A stretch of DNA of 64,000 nucleotides, taken from NCBI RefSeq assembly GCF_040412425.1, contig NC_089767.1:4338448-4402447 (forward strand), read 5' to 3'. Origin of the DNA: Macrobrachium rosenbergii (Eukaryota; Arthropoda; Malacostraca; Decapoda; Palaemonidae). The notes under the pieces were generated by a model. It did not search any database. It worked only from the letters and a program-made list of their open reading frames with translations, and had not been told where the DNA came from. This document shows positions 45,689-56,465 of this stretch, piece after piece; positions within the stretch are counted from its first letter, which is position 1, and every line of letters starts with the position of its first letter. The translations under genes were made by a program, and so were the position numbers.

Positions 45689-46380
45689 TTATACTTTATC
45701 AATTAATTTACATTTCCTCATGAACACTAAAACTGAGTCAACTGAAAATGTTGCAGACTCTGATAAAACTTCACCAATCGATCCATTCCCAGAAGTTGAT
45801 AACCTATGTTGGTTGTATTTGGGGCATTCGCATAACACACGTGTAACTGTTATTATCACTCTGCATTCTGAGCAATCGGCAGCTGGTTCATGTGGGCTGC
45901 TCATTAAGTGTCCCTGTGTCAGACGAGTATGGCTATTCGGAGACATGTCAGAATTATTTGCGCATGTGTTTCTCTTTGATACGACGAACTCCATTTTATA
46001 ACTTCAGGTTTTATTTGCTTCAACTTATTATTTCAAGTTCTTCGTTCTATTAGCTTTGCCATTTGTTTGTGGTGCTTGCTTTTATGCGCGTTATACTAAT
46101 CGTGAATTGGGATAGTTACATTAGATCGTGTCAAATGGGTTGCTTCTTTGGCCGTTTCATCAACCTCTTCATTTCCTTTCAGACACGTTCCTGTATTTTT
46201 CCCATTATTATATAACTTATGGATATAACCTTTATTTATTGTACAATGTTATTTTTTGGCTTGTAACTCTGAACGGCTTCGATGGCGGTTCTAGAGTCGC
46301 TAAAAATCACAAAATTACTACATCAGGTTTCTTTGATAAAACAAGAATACCGCTGATACCAACATCTGAAACATTCACTT
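45689..46380 (-). mobile_element. LINE-3: RNase H and C-terminus of a decayed I/Jockey-group retrotransposon
   Basis: On the minus strand, in order: IFSDSRTAIEAVQSYK (near 46306-46261, RNase H strand with catalytic D), KGNEEVDETAKEAT (near 46183-46140, the GNExxDxxAK RNase H motif), then frame 45994-45689. That frame has HTRLTQGHLMSSPHE, a zinc-knuckle-like DCSECRVIITVTRVLCECPK (C-x2-C...C-x-C) and a stop at 45691-45689. This is the usual order at the end of I-group and many Jockey-group ORF2 proteins. Stops and a TGA after RIAILV break it. The RT and endonuclease are absent. Confidence 0.8.
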
Positions 46381-46715
46381 ACATAAACCAGTGACAATAT
46401 ATCAGTTGCTGAGACCTTCCAAAAAAAACACGTCACTATGAAGATCAGTGAAGAACAAGGCCTTAAAACCCGACGCGGTCCGAGAGTCACGTTCTCCAAG
46501 GAACGCGATTTCATCAATGAAACTCCAAATACAAATGTCACACAACCATGTTGTGACGACTCGTCACTTGCACAGATTTTCGTTACCCCTGTCGGTTGTT
46601 ATTTCAGACTGAATTTGATCAGTCGTAAACAACTACCACAATAAACAATAACTTGTCTTGGAGTTGTTTTTTCACCCTAGTCTAGTAAGATACAAAGGGC
46701 AAAAGTGAGAAAACA
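46381..46715 (+). other. Unique DNA with a 68-codon open frame
   Basis: Plus frame 46438-46644 (MKISEEQGLKTRRGPRVTFS...) has a mixed composition. I recognise no domain. It may be upstream LINE-3-flanking DNA. Confidence 0.25.
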
Positions 46716-47108
46716 AGTGAAAAATGCGCCGAAGTCTCTTCAGCGCAATCGAGTTTTCTATATAGCGTATAATCAGGGCCACTGAAAAGAGATCTATCTT
46801 TCGGTAGTCTCGGTATAATGCTGCATGAGCCGCGGCCCTTGAAACTTTAATCACGGCCCGGTGGTGGTCTACCCTATATCGGTGCCAGAAGCACGATCAT
46901 GGCTAATTTAACCTTAAATAAAATAAAAACTACTGGGGCTAGAGGGCTGCAATTTGGTGTGCTTGATGAATGGTGGGTGGATGATCAACATAGCAATTTG
47001 CAGTCCTCTAGCCTCAGTAGTTTTTAAGATCTGAGGGCGGACAGAATAAAGTGCGTACGGACATACAAAGCCGGCAAAATAGTTTTCTTTTACAGATAAC
47101 TGAAAAGT
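46716..47108 (-). mobile_element. Foldback repeat family B, minus orientation
   Basis: AACAAGTGAAAAATGCGCCG at one end and TTTACAGATAACTGAAAAG at the other. Central arms carry four or five mismatches (TGGGGCTAGAGG, CAGTCCTCTAGCC). Confidence 0.8.
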
Positions 47109-47309
47109 TGATCTACCACCTAGTTCACAACTCGTAAGAGATGTCTGGTTAGTCCACAGGTGGGTCATTTTCAGAGAAGCCCAAAATCATCCGCGTGTGG
47201 ATGAGGCCACGGAGGCTACAAGGCCGTTTCCTTTGTAAAAATGAAACTGGATTGGAAGCGAAATTAAAACCCTCCCAGAGGGAAGTTTTATTAAAATAAA
47301 ATAAAATTC

Positions 47310-47386
47310 TTCAGTAAAGGACAACAATCGACAGGCCTCGCAGTATTCCAGTGTTTCTCTTTCCTTCATGGATTTCGTCTTTATAT
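47310..47386 (+). repeat. Half of foldback unit U
   Basis: GTAAAGGACAACAATCGACA then GGCCTCGCAGTATTCCAGTG and TTCCTTCATGGATTTCGTCT. It matches the right arm at 53810-53880; the left arm is missing. Confidence 0.6.
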
Positions 47387-47390
47387 ATAT

Positions 47391-47479
<89 letters not shown>

Positions 47480-47488
47480 TATATATAA
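47386..47488. repeat. (TA)n microsatellite
   Basis: About 100 bp, directly attached to the U half-unit. Confidence 0.95.
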
Positions 47489-48448
47489 AGGAACCACAAT
47501 TCAGTGGTACAGCAATGGGCTCGTATTTCCAAGATGTTATAGCTCAATCTCAGACTGCCGCCCATCAGTCAGCCCACGTGTTAATGGGCACCAGCATCAG
47601 CTTCGGCGAAGAAAAATGACAAGAAGCTAGTAACCTTTTCCTAGAGGCTTGATAATAAACGAGAGGCTCCATAGGGTGCTACCCTTCCAGTCTTCAGAAA
47701 GTATTTTGGGATGAAGTTGTTGGCCTCATGCCTTCCCAATGGATGTTCAAGAGGCTCATGTGTCGATGACCGCATCTTTAATCTCAGCGAGTCACCACTC
47801 CATGCTGTGACCACATGCAACGTCTTTTAGCTTTGCTTAACTTTGCTTGATCGCGATAAGTGGCAAAATGAACAAGTTAAACCTTTTAACCTTAGGTGTT
47901 AGTCTTTTGGCTCTCAATGTCATCTAAGATGAGTGAATAAGTCCCGGTACTCGGTTACATCTAGGACAAAAGCGGCCGGTGAGGCCATTCGGCACCATCG
48001 TAGCAATGAGTACATCAGTGGTTCTCTATTGATAAATAACAGCTTTTAATGGGCGCCTACTGATAAATAAAATCTATTAAGAACGAAATCATATATTTAT
48101 TTAAAATTAATGAATCAAAACTGAGTTATTCCAAAGGCTGCCTGCAAAAACACTGAAAGCATTTTAAAACACAAATATAAGCACTTCACATAAAATCTCT
48201 GCCAGACATTTCAAGTGAAACCACACTTTCTCCTGTTGATCAGACACAGGCAATAGTGTACCAGAATGTGCAAAGGACCTACAACAGTGTCCAGGCACAC
48301 ACTGGCGCACTGCTACCATTCAAAATATACTCCTGTGTGAGGAAGGTATGCCCCAACCTCAGTCGGATTAAATCAACGTCAACCTTTCAGTTTCCATCAA
48401 AATTTGTGGCCCAGGGACTAATATCAACCCCTAATGCTTTTATATTTT
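47489..48448. other. Unique-looking DNA, no confident gene
   Basis: GTCCCGGTACTCGGTTACAT at 47942-47961 repeats a piece of the 102-bp satellite unit of 2.5-2.9 kb. Plus frame 48256-48537 (MYQNVQRTYNSVQ...) is unrecognised and runs into family B. Confidence 0.4.
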
Positions 48449-48640
48449 TAGTTCTCTGTAAAAGGAAACTACTGGGATGGCTATCTGTCTGTCCGGCCGA
48501 TCTTTTCTGTCCGCCCTCAGATCTTAAAAACTACTAGCCTCAGTAGTTTTTATTTAAGGTTATAGTCAGCCATAGGTGCCAACAACACAGGCCACCACCG
48601 GGCCGTGGCTAACAGTTTCATGGACCGCTTCCTCAAAGTG
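48449..48640 (+). mobile_element. Foldback repeat family B, deleted copy
   Basis: AGTTCTCTGTAAAAGGAAAC at the 5' end. The whole central inverted repeat is removed (CTTAAAAACTACTAGCCTCA), and the 3' third is missing. Confidence 0.7.
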
Positions 48641-49239
48641 TACGATTTAATTGGTCTTTTCACACCAAATTGGGAGAACACTTTTTAACGTGCAATCATT
48701 TTATAAGTGGCTTCTTTGTCTTCCCCGTCCACTACCTCAAGAAATTTGAAAGGTCCACGGTTGATTTTTTTTGGATTCAGGGCTGGAAAATATCAAAAAA
48801 TTCTCAGAGAACTTAATGCTATTTAAAACGAGATCCACAACATAATCTTCGGTGAAGCCACGAGATTTCAACAAGACTAGACTGTCCCTTATTCAGAGCA
48901 GTATTCTGGGCTGTAGCTGCTAGCTGCATGCCGTTCCCAACCCCGGCCGCAGCACATCACAGTCGACCACCTACCAACTACTCAGTTCCCTGCTTAAGGG
49001 AACTGCGGCACAAAGGGTGTTAATGGAACGTGGCTGAATCCTCCTCCTGCTTAACTCGTGGACTGAGTCTCTCATCAATAAAGTGAGCCTTCTCACCAAG
49101 CCCTACAGAAGATGACCTTCACTGGAGCTTTGTGGCCACGAGGAAAGTGATTCAACGGAGTGCAAGATCTTTCGCCTTTGCGTTAAAGCATTTTCAAGCA
49201 ATCAGACAAAGTGACAGGTCTGATTACATATACAGTATA

Positions 49240-49240
<1 letters not shown>
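48641..49240. other. No gene seen
   Basis: Unique-looking, moderately GC-rich around 48900-49130. No long open frame on either strand. Confidence 0.45.

Positions 49241-49313
<73 letters not shown>
49241..49313. repeat. (TA)n microsatellite
   Basis: About 73 bp of TA. Confidence 0.95.
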
Positions 49314-49317
<4 letters not shown>

Positions 49318-49602
49318 GTTACGTAATTATTACACCTCCGGCTTTACATTTATGTTAATCTGCTGCAAACAACTACGACAGCATTATACGCGTACGTGCA
49401 CAAACACAGCAACAAGTGAAGGGATCTCCAAAAGTTGTCCTGCAGTTCATCTGCTTAAACGATGAAAAGAACCTTCGTTCGAACACGAACAGTAAAAAAA
49501 TCACTGAACAAAACTTCAAAAGGTTCTCACTCCGACAGTCGAGACAAAATAGCCAATACTGTTGATTTTTTCTCTACCTGTGGCCCTTCTGGATAGGATA
49601 GG

Positions 49603-49905
49603 AATATAAGATTTGGGCCAAAGGCCAAGCGCTGGGACCTGTGAGGTCATTCAGCGCTGTAAGGGGTATTGAGAGTAAAGGAGGCTTGAAAAGGTGTATC
49701 AGGAGGAAAACCTCAAAGCAGTTGCACTACGAAACAATTGTTAGGAGAGGGTGGAAAGGAAGATGGAAGATAGAGAATATGAAAGGAGGTACAGTAAAAA
49801 TAATGAAAGGGGTTGCAGCTAGGGGCCCAAGGGACGCCGCAAAGAACCTCGAGTAATGCCTACAATTCATCGCGTGAGGTGCACCGACAGCACCACCCAG
49901 CTGCC
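49603..49905 (+). mobile_element. Repeat family A copy
   Basis: GGGCCAAAGGCCAAGCGCTG to GTGAGGTGCACCGACAGCAC; near full length. Confidence 0.75.
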
Positions 49906-49933
49906 CCTTCTGCTGCTCACTATATCTTAGCAC

Positions 49934-49937
<4 letters not shown>

Positions 49938-49993
<56 letters not shown>
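49938..49993. repeat. (CT)n microsatellite
   Basis: About 55 bp of CT. Confidence 0.95.
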
Positions 49994-49998
<5 letters not shown>

Positions 49999-50289
49999 CC
50001 GGAGTGTTGATATGCAAGCCCCCCGCTTTAATTTCTTTGTTTTCGTGGACGATCTCCGAAGAAATTTCTCAATAAAATGACTCAAGCTCCAGAAAATTTC
50101 AACTTCTGTACTCTTGTAAACGCTATTGTTTTGGCTGGTTCATAATAAAGGTGACCACATCAACTCTACGAACTGCAATCCTTATCTTTTCACCTCTAGG
50201 GTATTTGAATCTCAGCCCTCACTTGATATGGCACTTTCAATCTCATTCTTTGTTTTCAAATTAGCAGCCTAATATAACTTACAAACACC

Positions 50290-50600
50290 AAATTTTTTTG
50301 TAATAATTCACCAGTCTTTACTGACTCAAATATTACTGTTTGCAGCGGCGTTCCTAAAGGTTCTCCGCTATCACCTACTCATATTCCCTTTCTTGATCAG
50401 TGACTTCCTTCTGTCGTATTCTTTTGTAAGTGTTATTATCACTGATTTATACATTAAAATCCCTTATACCTCCGTCTCCCAGTCATTGTTTAACTGTGAA
50501 ACCTGCAGTTTAATCAAATTTAAACAGCCTCAAGATAGAATTTCGGCCAGTTTCTCTCTTAGTACCAGTGCGGTTCTTATACTCTGCCTTTGACCATTAT
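50290..50600 (+). mobile_element. LINE-4: small reverse transcriptase fragment
   Basis: SGVPKGSPLSPTHIPFLDQ at about 50345-50400 matches the RT motif SGVPQGSPLSPxLFxxxxND. The following VSVIITDLYIKIPYTS would be the YADD region with the aspartates damaged (ITD). A stop and a frameshift separate the two. Only this palm-domain piece is recognisable. Confidence 0.5.
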
Positions 50601-50611
50601 TATTATTGAAG

Positions 50612-50675
50612 TAGTTTAACCAGACCACTGACCTGACTTTCAGCTCTCATAGGGCTGGCCCTAAGGATCAAAATA
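50612..50675 (-). mobile_element. SINE-E 3' fragment
   Basis: GTTTAACCAGACCACTGACC and CATAGGGCTGGCCCTAAGGA only. Confidence 0.65.
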
Positions 50676-51750
50676 AAACACCAGGTCCATGAGGTCTTTG
50701 CCAAAAAGCTGTGGCACAACTAAAGTCATGGGACTTCAAACACTCTATTCATAATCATATTCCATTGCCCGGTAAGTGTTGTCTTTTCTCGACTGCCTCC
50801 TTGCAAAGATGGCTTCCCATTCACCTGAGCAAAGAAGACGCGAGACGAACGACCACAGCAAGCAGGTCACACGCACAGAGGGCATCCTGGAGAACCTCCT
50901 TCCTCCCTCTGCCCTTCGATAAACTCCCGCAGGGCAGGGAGCCTTACGTAGGTGCGTGGCAACTCCGTGACGTTTCCCGACCGCATCAAAATGCAATCAG
51001 TATTCATGGATGCGGGTGACAAATCCCATTAGGCGTCGTTAAGTCACGTGACCAATTCGGAATGCGCTGTCCGCCGCTGAACCAACCACCCGTCCTCACC
51101 CTCCCCCTCCCCCGAGTCCTCTCTCCGCCCTCGACGAGAAACAAGTGTGTTGAGGATGACGCTGTTATAAAACCTGTCACGCCCATCATATAACTGCTGC
51201 CAGTGGGCGAAAGGGACCACGAAATAGGATAAGGGATAGGATAAGGGACCCCTGAGGGTAGGCGGCCCTGTTTGGTGGGGGGGGGATGAGGGTTGGGTTT
51301 CAGCAGACAGTCATATAGGCCTACAATGATTTTATGACTAAATCGCCCTACGTTATTCAGTTGGACCTTCAAAAATTTTGGGATATGCTACAACCCTCAA
51401 TTACACTGTCCAGAAACAAAAACCAAAAGTGGATTATGACGTAACTTCGCAAGGAACAGCATAAGTTCACATTATTACATTAAAAAGGCGTTCCCGCAAT
51501 TGCCTCGGGCTTCTGTGCAACATAACCTTAAAATAAATATGAGAAAAGTTTTGTGTCTAAGTCATATTTCTCCTGCACTGAGCAGCGATAGCTGGCGAAT
51601 AAAATCAGCACAACTGAATGACAAAATTACTTAAAATGTGTTAAGATGAAAACCCTGAACTGAACATTTCCGAAGGAGATATAAATTTAAGGAAACGAAG
51701 AAAGGTGTTATAATATTCCTCAGAGAGATAAAACATAGGCGAGGAAGTAT
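50676..51750. other. Unique, locally GC-rich DNA; possible gene-proximal region
   Basis: Few repeats. Plus frame 50711-51019 (102 codons) and minus frames 50745-50996 and 51004-51372 are open but unrecognised. A perfect donor-like CCG/GTAAGTG is at 50769. C-rich DNA lies at 51090-51130 and a G run at 51278-51286. GATAGGATAAGGGA is tandemly repeated at 51226-51249. Confidence 0.35.
51043..51056. promoter_or_regulatory. Palindromic E-box next to a CCAAT box
   Basis: GTCACGTGAC (51043-51052) is the full palindromic USF/MiT-type E-box. CCAAT follows with one base of overlap (51052-51056). A CCTCCCC-rich stretch comes 50-80 bp later. Confidence 0.3.
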
Positions 51751-51912
51751 CTATGATCTTTGGCTGCCCCTTAGAACAATGTTTACATCAAGTAATCTGT
51801 TCCAACCTCTATCTGCACACTCTCTCTCGCTCTTACCTCTCTCACTCTTTCCTTTGGACCGCCACCTCCTCCTCCTCCTCCTCCTCCCCGACGTGGAGGG
51901 GAGGGAGGGAGG

Positions 51913-51914
<2 letters not shown>

Positions 51915-51962
<48 letters not shown>

Positions 51963-52430
51963 CCATCAGTCACAAGCGTCTATCTCTTGTCCATTCGAGT
52001 CCGAATAGCCCAACGCGAGGGACGCGCCACGTCCGCGGATCCGCGCCATCGTTGAAAACGCTCGTGTGTGATTCTTAGTGTTGGTGATGGTGGTGTGTGA
52101 AACTCCTCTTTACCTTCATCAAAAGTCAAGTTTTACCTGGTACTTGTTACCTAGTGTAACGAGGTGATCGCAGTATCAAACGATACAAATCATCGTCAGA
52201 GACGCACGAAAAAGGGGACTGAAAAGGACTGAAAAGGGTTGGAAAGTATTGGAAACCTTCCCGCCAAAAACAAATGGAGCTCGCTTGACACGCCGCAGGC
52301 AGGGAAGTCCCCCTCGCAACCCCAAACCCCCTTTGTCCGTCCTTCAACGAGGTTGTGTTGTGCAGAAAATAGGCTTCATGAAAACAGACGAGACAGTGAT
52401 TCGTACCGTGATTAGGCTGGTCAAGATGAG
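51915..52430 (+). promoter_or_regulatory. Candidate promoter and first exon of an unrecognised gene
   Basis: A (CTC)n run (51866-51887), a GA tract (51916-51959, GAGA-factor-like) and the arthropod initiator motif TCAGTC (51966-51971) are followed by CpG-dense DNA (52010-52065). A short frame opens at ATG 52378 and reads MKTDETVIRTVIRLVKM into a good donor GAG/GTGAGG (intron GT at 52431). The coding part would be only 17 codons before the splice. No TATA box or next exon is visible, so this is speculative. Confidence 0.2.
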
Positions 52431-52895
52431 GTGAGGGGCAGGAAAGGAGGGAGGGAGTGAGGGAGTCGTGATTTCTGTCTGTGAGGTCTACAGTGTACGA
52501 GCTTTGATCTAAACTCGCTTATCGTGAGCTGCTCTCCGTTACCGTAGCAGCCTCTATAACGACTTTTAATTAGCATCACAAACAGGATACAAGCTGCATC
52601 CCAACACTACCCTCCCCTCGAAACAAACCGTTGAAACAAACATTGGGAAAACATCGAAACAATGCTTATAAAAGCTTCTGATTCATCATCGATGTCAAAA
52701 AAAAACTTTCTGAAAACATCAAAGATGAAACAATATCAAAAAGTGAATTACAAAAGCTACCACATCCTTGCAAACCTGACTAGATTAGAAAGCATTCTTT
52801 GGCGTATTATGTATCGTATCCATTTATCTTGGATTTATTTTCTCATAAATTACCACTTGCAGAAGTTTCATTCACAATTTCTATTCATTACACAC
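52431..52895. other. Unique DNA, nothing recognised
   Basis: GGGAGGGAG-type purine repeats at 52446-52466. AAACA-rich around 52620-52720. Plus frame 52662-53018 runs into family B and has no domain. Confidence 0.4.
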
Positions 52896-53268
52896 AAACA
52901 AAAAATGTGCCGAAGTTTCTTCAACGCAATCGAGTTTTCTGTACAGCCGCTACAGCGCATAGCCAGGGCCACCAAAACTAGATCTATATTTCGGTGGTCT
53001 CGGTATAATGCTGTATGAGCCACGGCCAATCAAACTTTAAGCACGGCCTAGTGGTGGCTTGTCCTGTATCGTTGCCAGACCACGATTATGGAATAATTTT
53101 AACCTTAAATCAAACAAAAACTACTGAGGCTAGAGGGCTGCAATTCGGTATGTTTGATGACTGGAGGGTGGATGACCAACATACCAATTTGCAGCCCTCT
53201 AGCCTCAGCAGTTTTTAAAATCTGAGGGCGGACAACCTCAATATTTTCTTTTACAGAAAACTAAAAAC
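52896..53268 (-). mobile_element. Foldback repeat family B, minus orientation
   Basis: Both central arms are close to consensus. The 5' part has a deletion (GAGGGCGGACAACCTCAATA), losing the GACAGAAAAAG stretch. Confidence 0.8.
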
Positions 53269-53697
53269 TTGAACAAATAAAAAGATCTTCAGGAATTTCG
53301 TTTCATCAAGGAACCATGTAAATTGCCCCTGACCATTTAGTACAAATGAGAGATAAATATTCATGGAAGGTGTAATACATCTCTCCCACCTTCCCTAGAG
53401 CCTCTTTAACAATTCTGGCCGAGGCTCAATTATAATTGCAGAACGTTTACGCGAAACGACTTGCGCTGTTATATACACTGCTAGGAATTTCAAGGATATG
53501 GTTTTCAAGTTTAGCATAACCCTGTGCACGTTAGTCCACGCCGGGAAAGACACGGTGTTCAGTGAATATTAAAAATTCTTGCTTTATATCACTGTTCGCA
53601 AGCATATTTGATCTACATATTATTGTAGAAACACACGCACACTTTTGTGTGTATATACTGTATATATATTTATTTTTTATATATATTTTATATATAT
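53269..53697. other. No gene seen
   Basis: Unique-looking, ending in impure TA DNA at 53655-53700. Confidence 0.5.
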
Positions 53698-53878
53698 AAG
53701 TATAACTGAATCACGAAAATATAGAACGTGATGAATACATAAATAAAGACAAAAATCCACGAAGGAAAGGGAAACACTGGAGTGCTGCGGGGCCTTTCGA
53801 CTGCCGTCCTTTGCTTAGCAGACGACACTCGAAAGGCCTCGCAGAACTCCAGTGCTTCTCCTTCCTTCGTGGTTTTGT

Positions 53879-53890
<12 letters not shown>
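53698..53890. repeat. Foldback unit U, complete
   Basis: Left arm 53756-53801 (CCACGAAGGAAAG...CACTGGAGTGCTGCG...CCTTTCGA) pairs with right arm 53829-53872 across a 27-base loop. The left flank TATAACTGAATCACGAAAAT recurs in reverse at 59796-59825. TA tracts lie on both sides. Confidence 0.75.
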
Positions 53891-53942
<52 letters not shown>

Positions 53943-53958
53943 CATATATATATATATA
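53883..53958. repeat. (TA)n microsatellite
   Basis: About 55 bp, then TTTGTCA and more TA. Confidence 0.95.
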
Positions 53959-54223
53959 AATGCACAAAAAATGCAAAAATGCCATACGTGCCGTTTTCCC
54001 CGGCGGTTCTCAAAGGCAAAATCCTTAGGGAGCGTGAGAGGGCCAGTTTTTTGGACGCCAAATTATACAGTTCCGCTTTTGGGCCAAACAGTGGAAGAAT
54101 ACTTTTGTAGGTGTATATATATATACACATATGTATGTATGTATATATATATGTATATGTATTTATGTATATATATGTATGTATACACATATACAGTATA
54201 CAATAATATATATAATATAAAAC

Positions 54224-54275
54224 AGATCAGCGCCTGCCCTATGAGCCTACAGAGGCGCAGGAGGACTTTAACTTT
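54224..54275 (-). repeat. Fragment of repeat V
   Basis: GATCAGCGCCTGCCCTATGA plus GCCTACAGAGGCGCAGGAGG is the reverse complement of the start of the copy at 25.9 kb. Confidence 0.55.
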
Positions 54276-54281
54276 AAACAT

Positions 54282-54283
<2 letters not shown>

Positions 54284-54376
<93 letters not shown>

Positions 54377-54380
54377 TATA
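54284..54380. repeat. Compound (TA)n-(GA)n-(TA)n
   Basis: About 40 bp each of TA and GA, with short impure TA on both ends. Confidence 0.95.
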
Positions 54381-54658
54381 TTTGCATATATACACACACG
54401 TACTATTCCTTGATGTATTAACATCACACTGAAGGCCTTTAAGAGAATTTTCTGTCGGCTTACCTCGCATCCACGCGGAAAATACCGAGATAACCTCCTG
54501 AATTACTCGTGAGTAATTACAGGTATGAATACGGAATGTAGGTCGCGTCCTCGTTCACGATCCAGTACATAATTAAAAAAAATGCTAGGATTCCATCTAC
54601 TTGACACATCTTCGAGGAATGTCATTCCTTGAGATACGTGCGAGGGGCGTTCCCCTAA
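54381..54658. other. No gene seen
   Basis: Unique-looking DNA. Confidence 0.5.
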
Positions 54659-54770
54659 AATGCTTGGGGAAAGGTACACTATCATTAAGGCGACGAAAGC
54701 GTCCTTGAAACCGTGTGAAGGGTTGCTTCAGAAATGCAGAAGAAAGTTCATGATAATGTATGAATGTCAA
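54659..54770 (+). repeat. Left copy of a 110-bp duplication
   Basis: GTCCTTGAAACCGTGTGAAG and GCAGAAGAAAGTTCATGATA match GCCCTTGAAACCATGTAAAG and TAAGAAGAAAGTCCATTACA at 55188-55245. Confidence 0.75.
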
Positions 54771-54786
54771 ACCAATTAGAACGATA

Positions 54787-55135
54787 AACAAGTACAAAAC
54801 GCGACGAAGTTTCTTCGGGGCAATCGAGTTTTCTGTGCAGCGTATAATGCCGTATGAAACTCTCACCCGCGGCCCACGAAACTTTCAGCCACGGCCTTTT
54901 GGGGGCATGTGTTGTTGGCACCTACAGATGTGCCACACGCACGATTATTGCTAACTTTAACCTTAAATAAAATAAAAACTACTGACGCTATAGGGCTGCG
55001 ATTTGGTATGTTTGTTGATTGGAGGGTGGATGATCAACATACCAATTTGCAGCCCTCTAGCCTCAGTAGTTTTTAAGCTTTGGGGGCGGACAGACAATTA
55101 GCCATCTCAGTAGTTTTCTTTTGATGAAAACTAAA
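54787..55135 (-). mobile_element. Foldback repeat family B between two duplicated flanks
   Basis: AACAAGTACAAAACGCGACG end and TTTTGATGAAAACTAAAA end. The AGATCTATCTTTCGG block is deleted. Confidence 0.8.
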
Positions 55136-55145
55136 ACGTCTTTAA

Positions 55146-55260
55146 AATACTTGGAGAAACGCACACTACAATTACAATGATGAAAGTGCCCTTGAAACCA
55201 TGTAAAGAGTTGCTTCACGAATATAAGAAGAAAGTCCATTACAATGTACGAAGATGAAAC
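55146..55260 (+). repeat. Right copy of the 110-bp duplication
   Basis: Same order of blocks as 54659-54770 with about a fifth of positions changed. Confidence 0.75.
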
Positions 55261-55734
55261 TACTTTCAGAATATATTAGGGACAAATAAGATAAATATTC
55301 AACCTTCAAAAGTTTCGTAAAAGCGAACAGTACTGTTCTCTGGACTGTAAACACTGTACATTATTCATATCTCATTACTTTATCCACAAAAAAATTTAAT
55401 AGCAAAATTCACGTAATTGAAATGTCATATAATATATAAAAAGTAATTGAAATGTCCTATAATACTATACATAAAAATAACTGAAATGTCATATAGTACA
55501 TAAAAAGTAACTGAAATGTTATATAATGCATAAACTATAGAATCCGTACTAAGCATAAAAGACGTGGGAAATTAAAATTTAGCGAAACATTACTTTATCA
55601 CTCAAACGTATTTCCCTTAAGACTTCCTGGCGAACAGAAGCCTCAACACAAATTTTGAGTATCTTCTAAACTTCTCGATTTCTTCACCTTCTATCCGTTA
55701 CGCTTCCCAATGCAACGCCTAAGCTCCACGCAAT
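55261..55734. other. AT-rich DNA with a small tandem repeat
   Basis: Four units of about 31 bp (AATTGAAATGTCATATAATA-type) at 55414-55545. No gene seen. Confidence 0.6.
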
Positions 55735-55865
55735 TCTAACGCCCGTGGCAGGATTCGAACCCGCACCTGATATGTCAGACTGAGATGAATCACTCACCCG
55801 TGACAGGATTCGAACCCGCGCCTGAGATGTCAGAATGAGGTTAAGATGAATCACTTGACCACAAA
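55735..55865 (-). mobile_element. SINE-H: tandemly duplicated tRNA-like fragment
   Basis: Minus strand: GGTCAAGTGATTCATCTTAA, TGACATCTCAGGCGCGGGTT and GGTTCGAATCCTGTCACGGG (a perfect B box GGTTCGAATCC). About 60 bp of this repeats a second time with small changes. There are two B boxes and no matching acceptor stem, so it is not an intact tRNA gene. Confidence 0.55.
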
Positions 55866-55929
55866 GAAATATGGAAGTCTTATTCCCGAGCTTGTATAAA
55901 TAGATCTAATTTAGGTACATTTACTCGAG

Positions 55930-56045
55930 CCGGAATAGACTCAATATGCAGTAACTGTGCCTCGTTGTCAAATTTCTCAGTTCCAGAGGTCCTTTATTCC
56001 CCACACCGTTGGGCTGTGGAACAGCCTCCTTTCAGAGGATGGCAC
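55930..56045 (+). mobile_element. LINE-1 C-terminal fragment
   Basis: AATATGCAGTAACTGTGCCT and CCGTTGGGCTGTGGAACAGC match 17517-17605. At the place of the internal TAG of the 17.5-kb copy (17558) this copy reads CAG. Confidence 0.75.
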
Positions 56046-56246
56046 ATTCACAAACACGTACGTACGCATCCTAAGCAACCACACGCAGACATAATATGTA
56101 CGTATGTACGGGGACTAAAACCACATGCAGAAATGTCTTCATGCATGAGAAGCAAGCACGGGCAGAATCACACGCATGCGTGAAATGAGGCAAGCGCTGA
56201 AAGAAGAAGAAGTGTTTCACATGACCTCCAGCCAAGTTCAACTGAA

Positions 56247-56465
56247 TGTAGAATCGAGGCCAAATCCCAAGCACTGGGACCTACGAGGTCATTCAGGGCT
56301 GAAACTGAAACAGAGTAGAAAGTAAGATGGAAGACAGAGAATATGAAAGGAGGCACAGTAAAAGGAACGAACGGGGTTGCAGCTAGGGGCCTACGGAAGG
56401 AACGCTGCGAAGAACCTTAAGTAGTGCCTACAGTGCACCTCATGCGCTAACCCCCTGCGGGGCCT
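56247..56465 (+). mobile_element. Repeat family A copy, internally deleted
   Basis: GAGGCCAAATCCCAAGCACT, then a jump from GCTGAAACTGAAACAGAG to GTAAGATGGAAGACAGAG. The end is CAGTGCACCTCATGCGCTAA. Confidence 0.7.

Noticed and set aside
45720..46001. 93-codon plus-strand open frame
   Set aside because: Antisense shadow of the LINE-3 C-terminal frame, which has recognisable motifs on the minus strand.
51004..51372. 122-codon minus-strand open frame as a gene
   Set aside because: C-rich, low-complexity proline/glycine product without a domain, start context or splice evidence; kept only as part of a GC-rich region note.
53756..53872. Hammerhead ribozyme in foldback unit U
   Set aside because: A GAAA next to CCTTTCGA/TCGAAAGG pairing is present, but the required CTGANGA core is not (AGACGA or GGACGA instead), so the fold cannot be supported.
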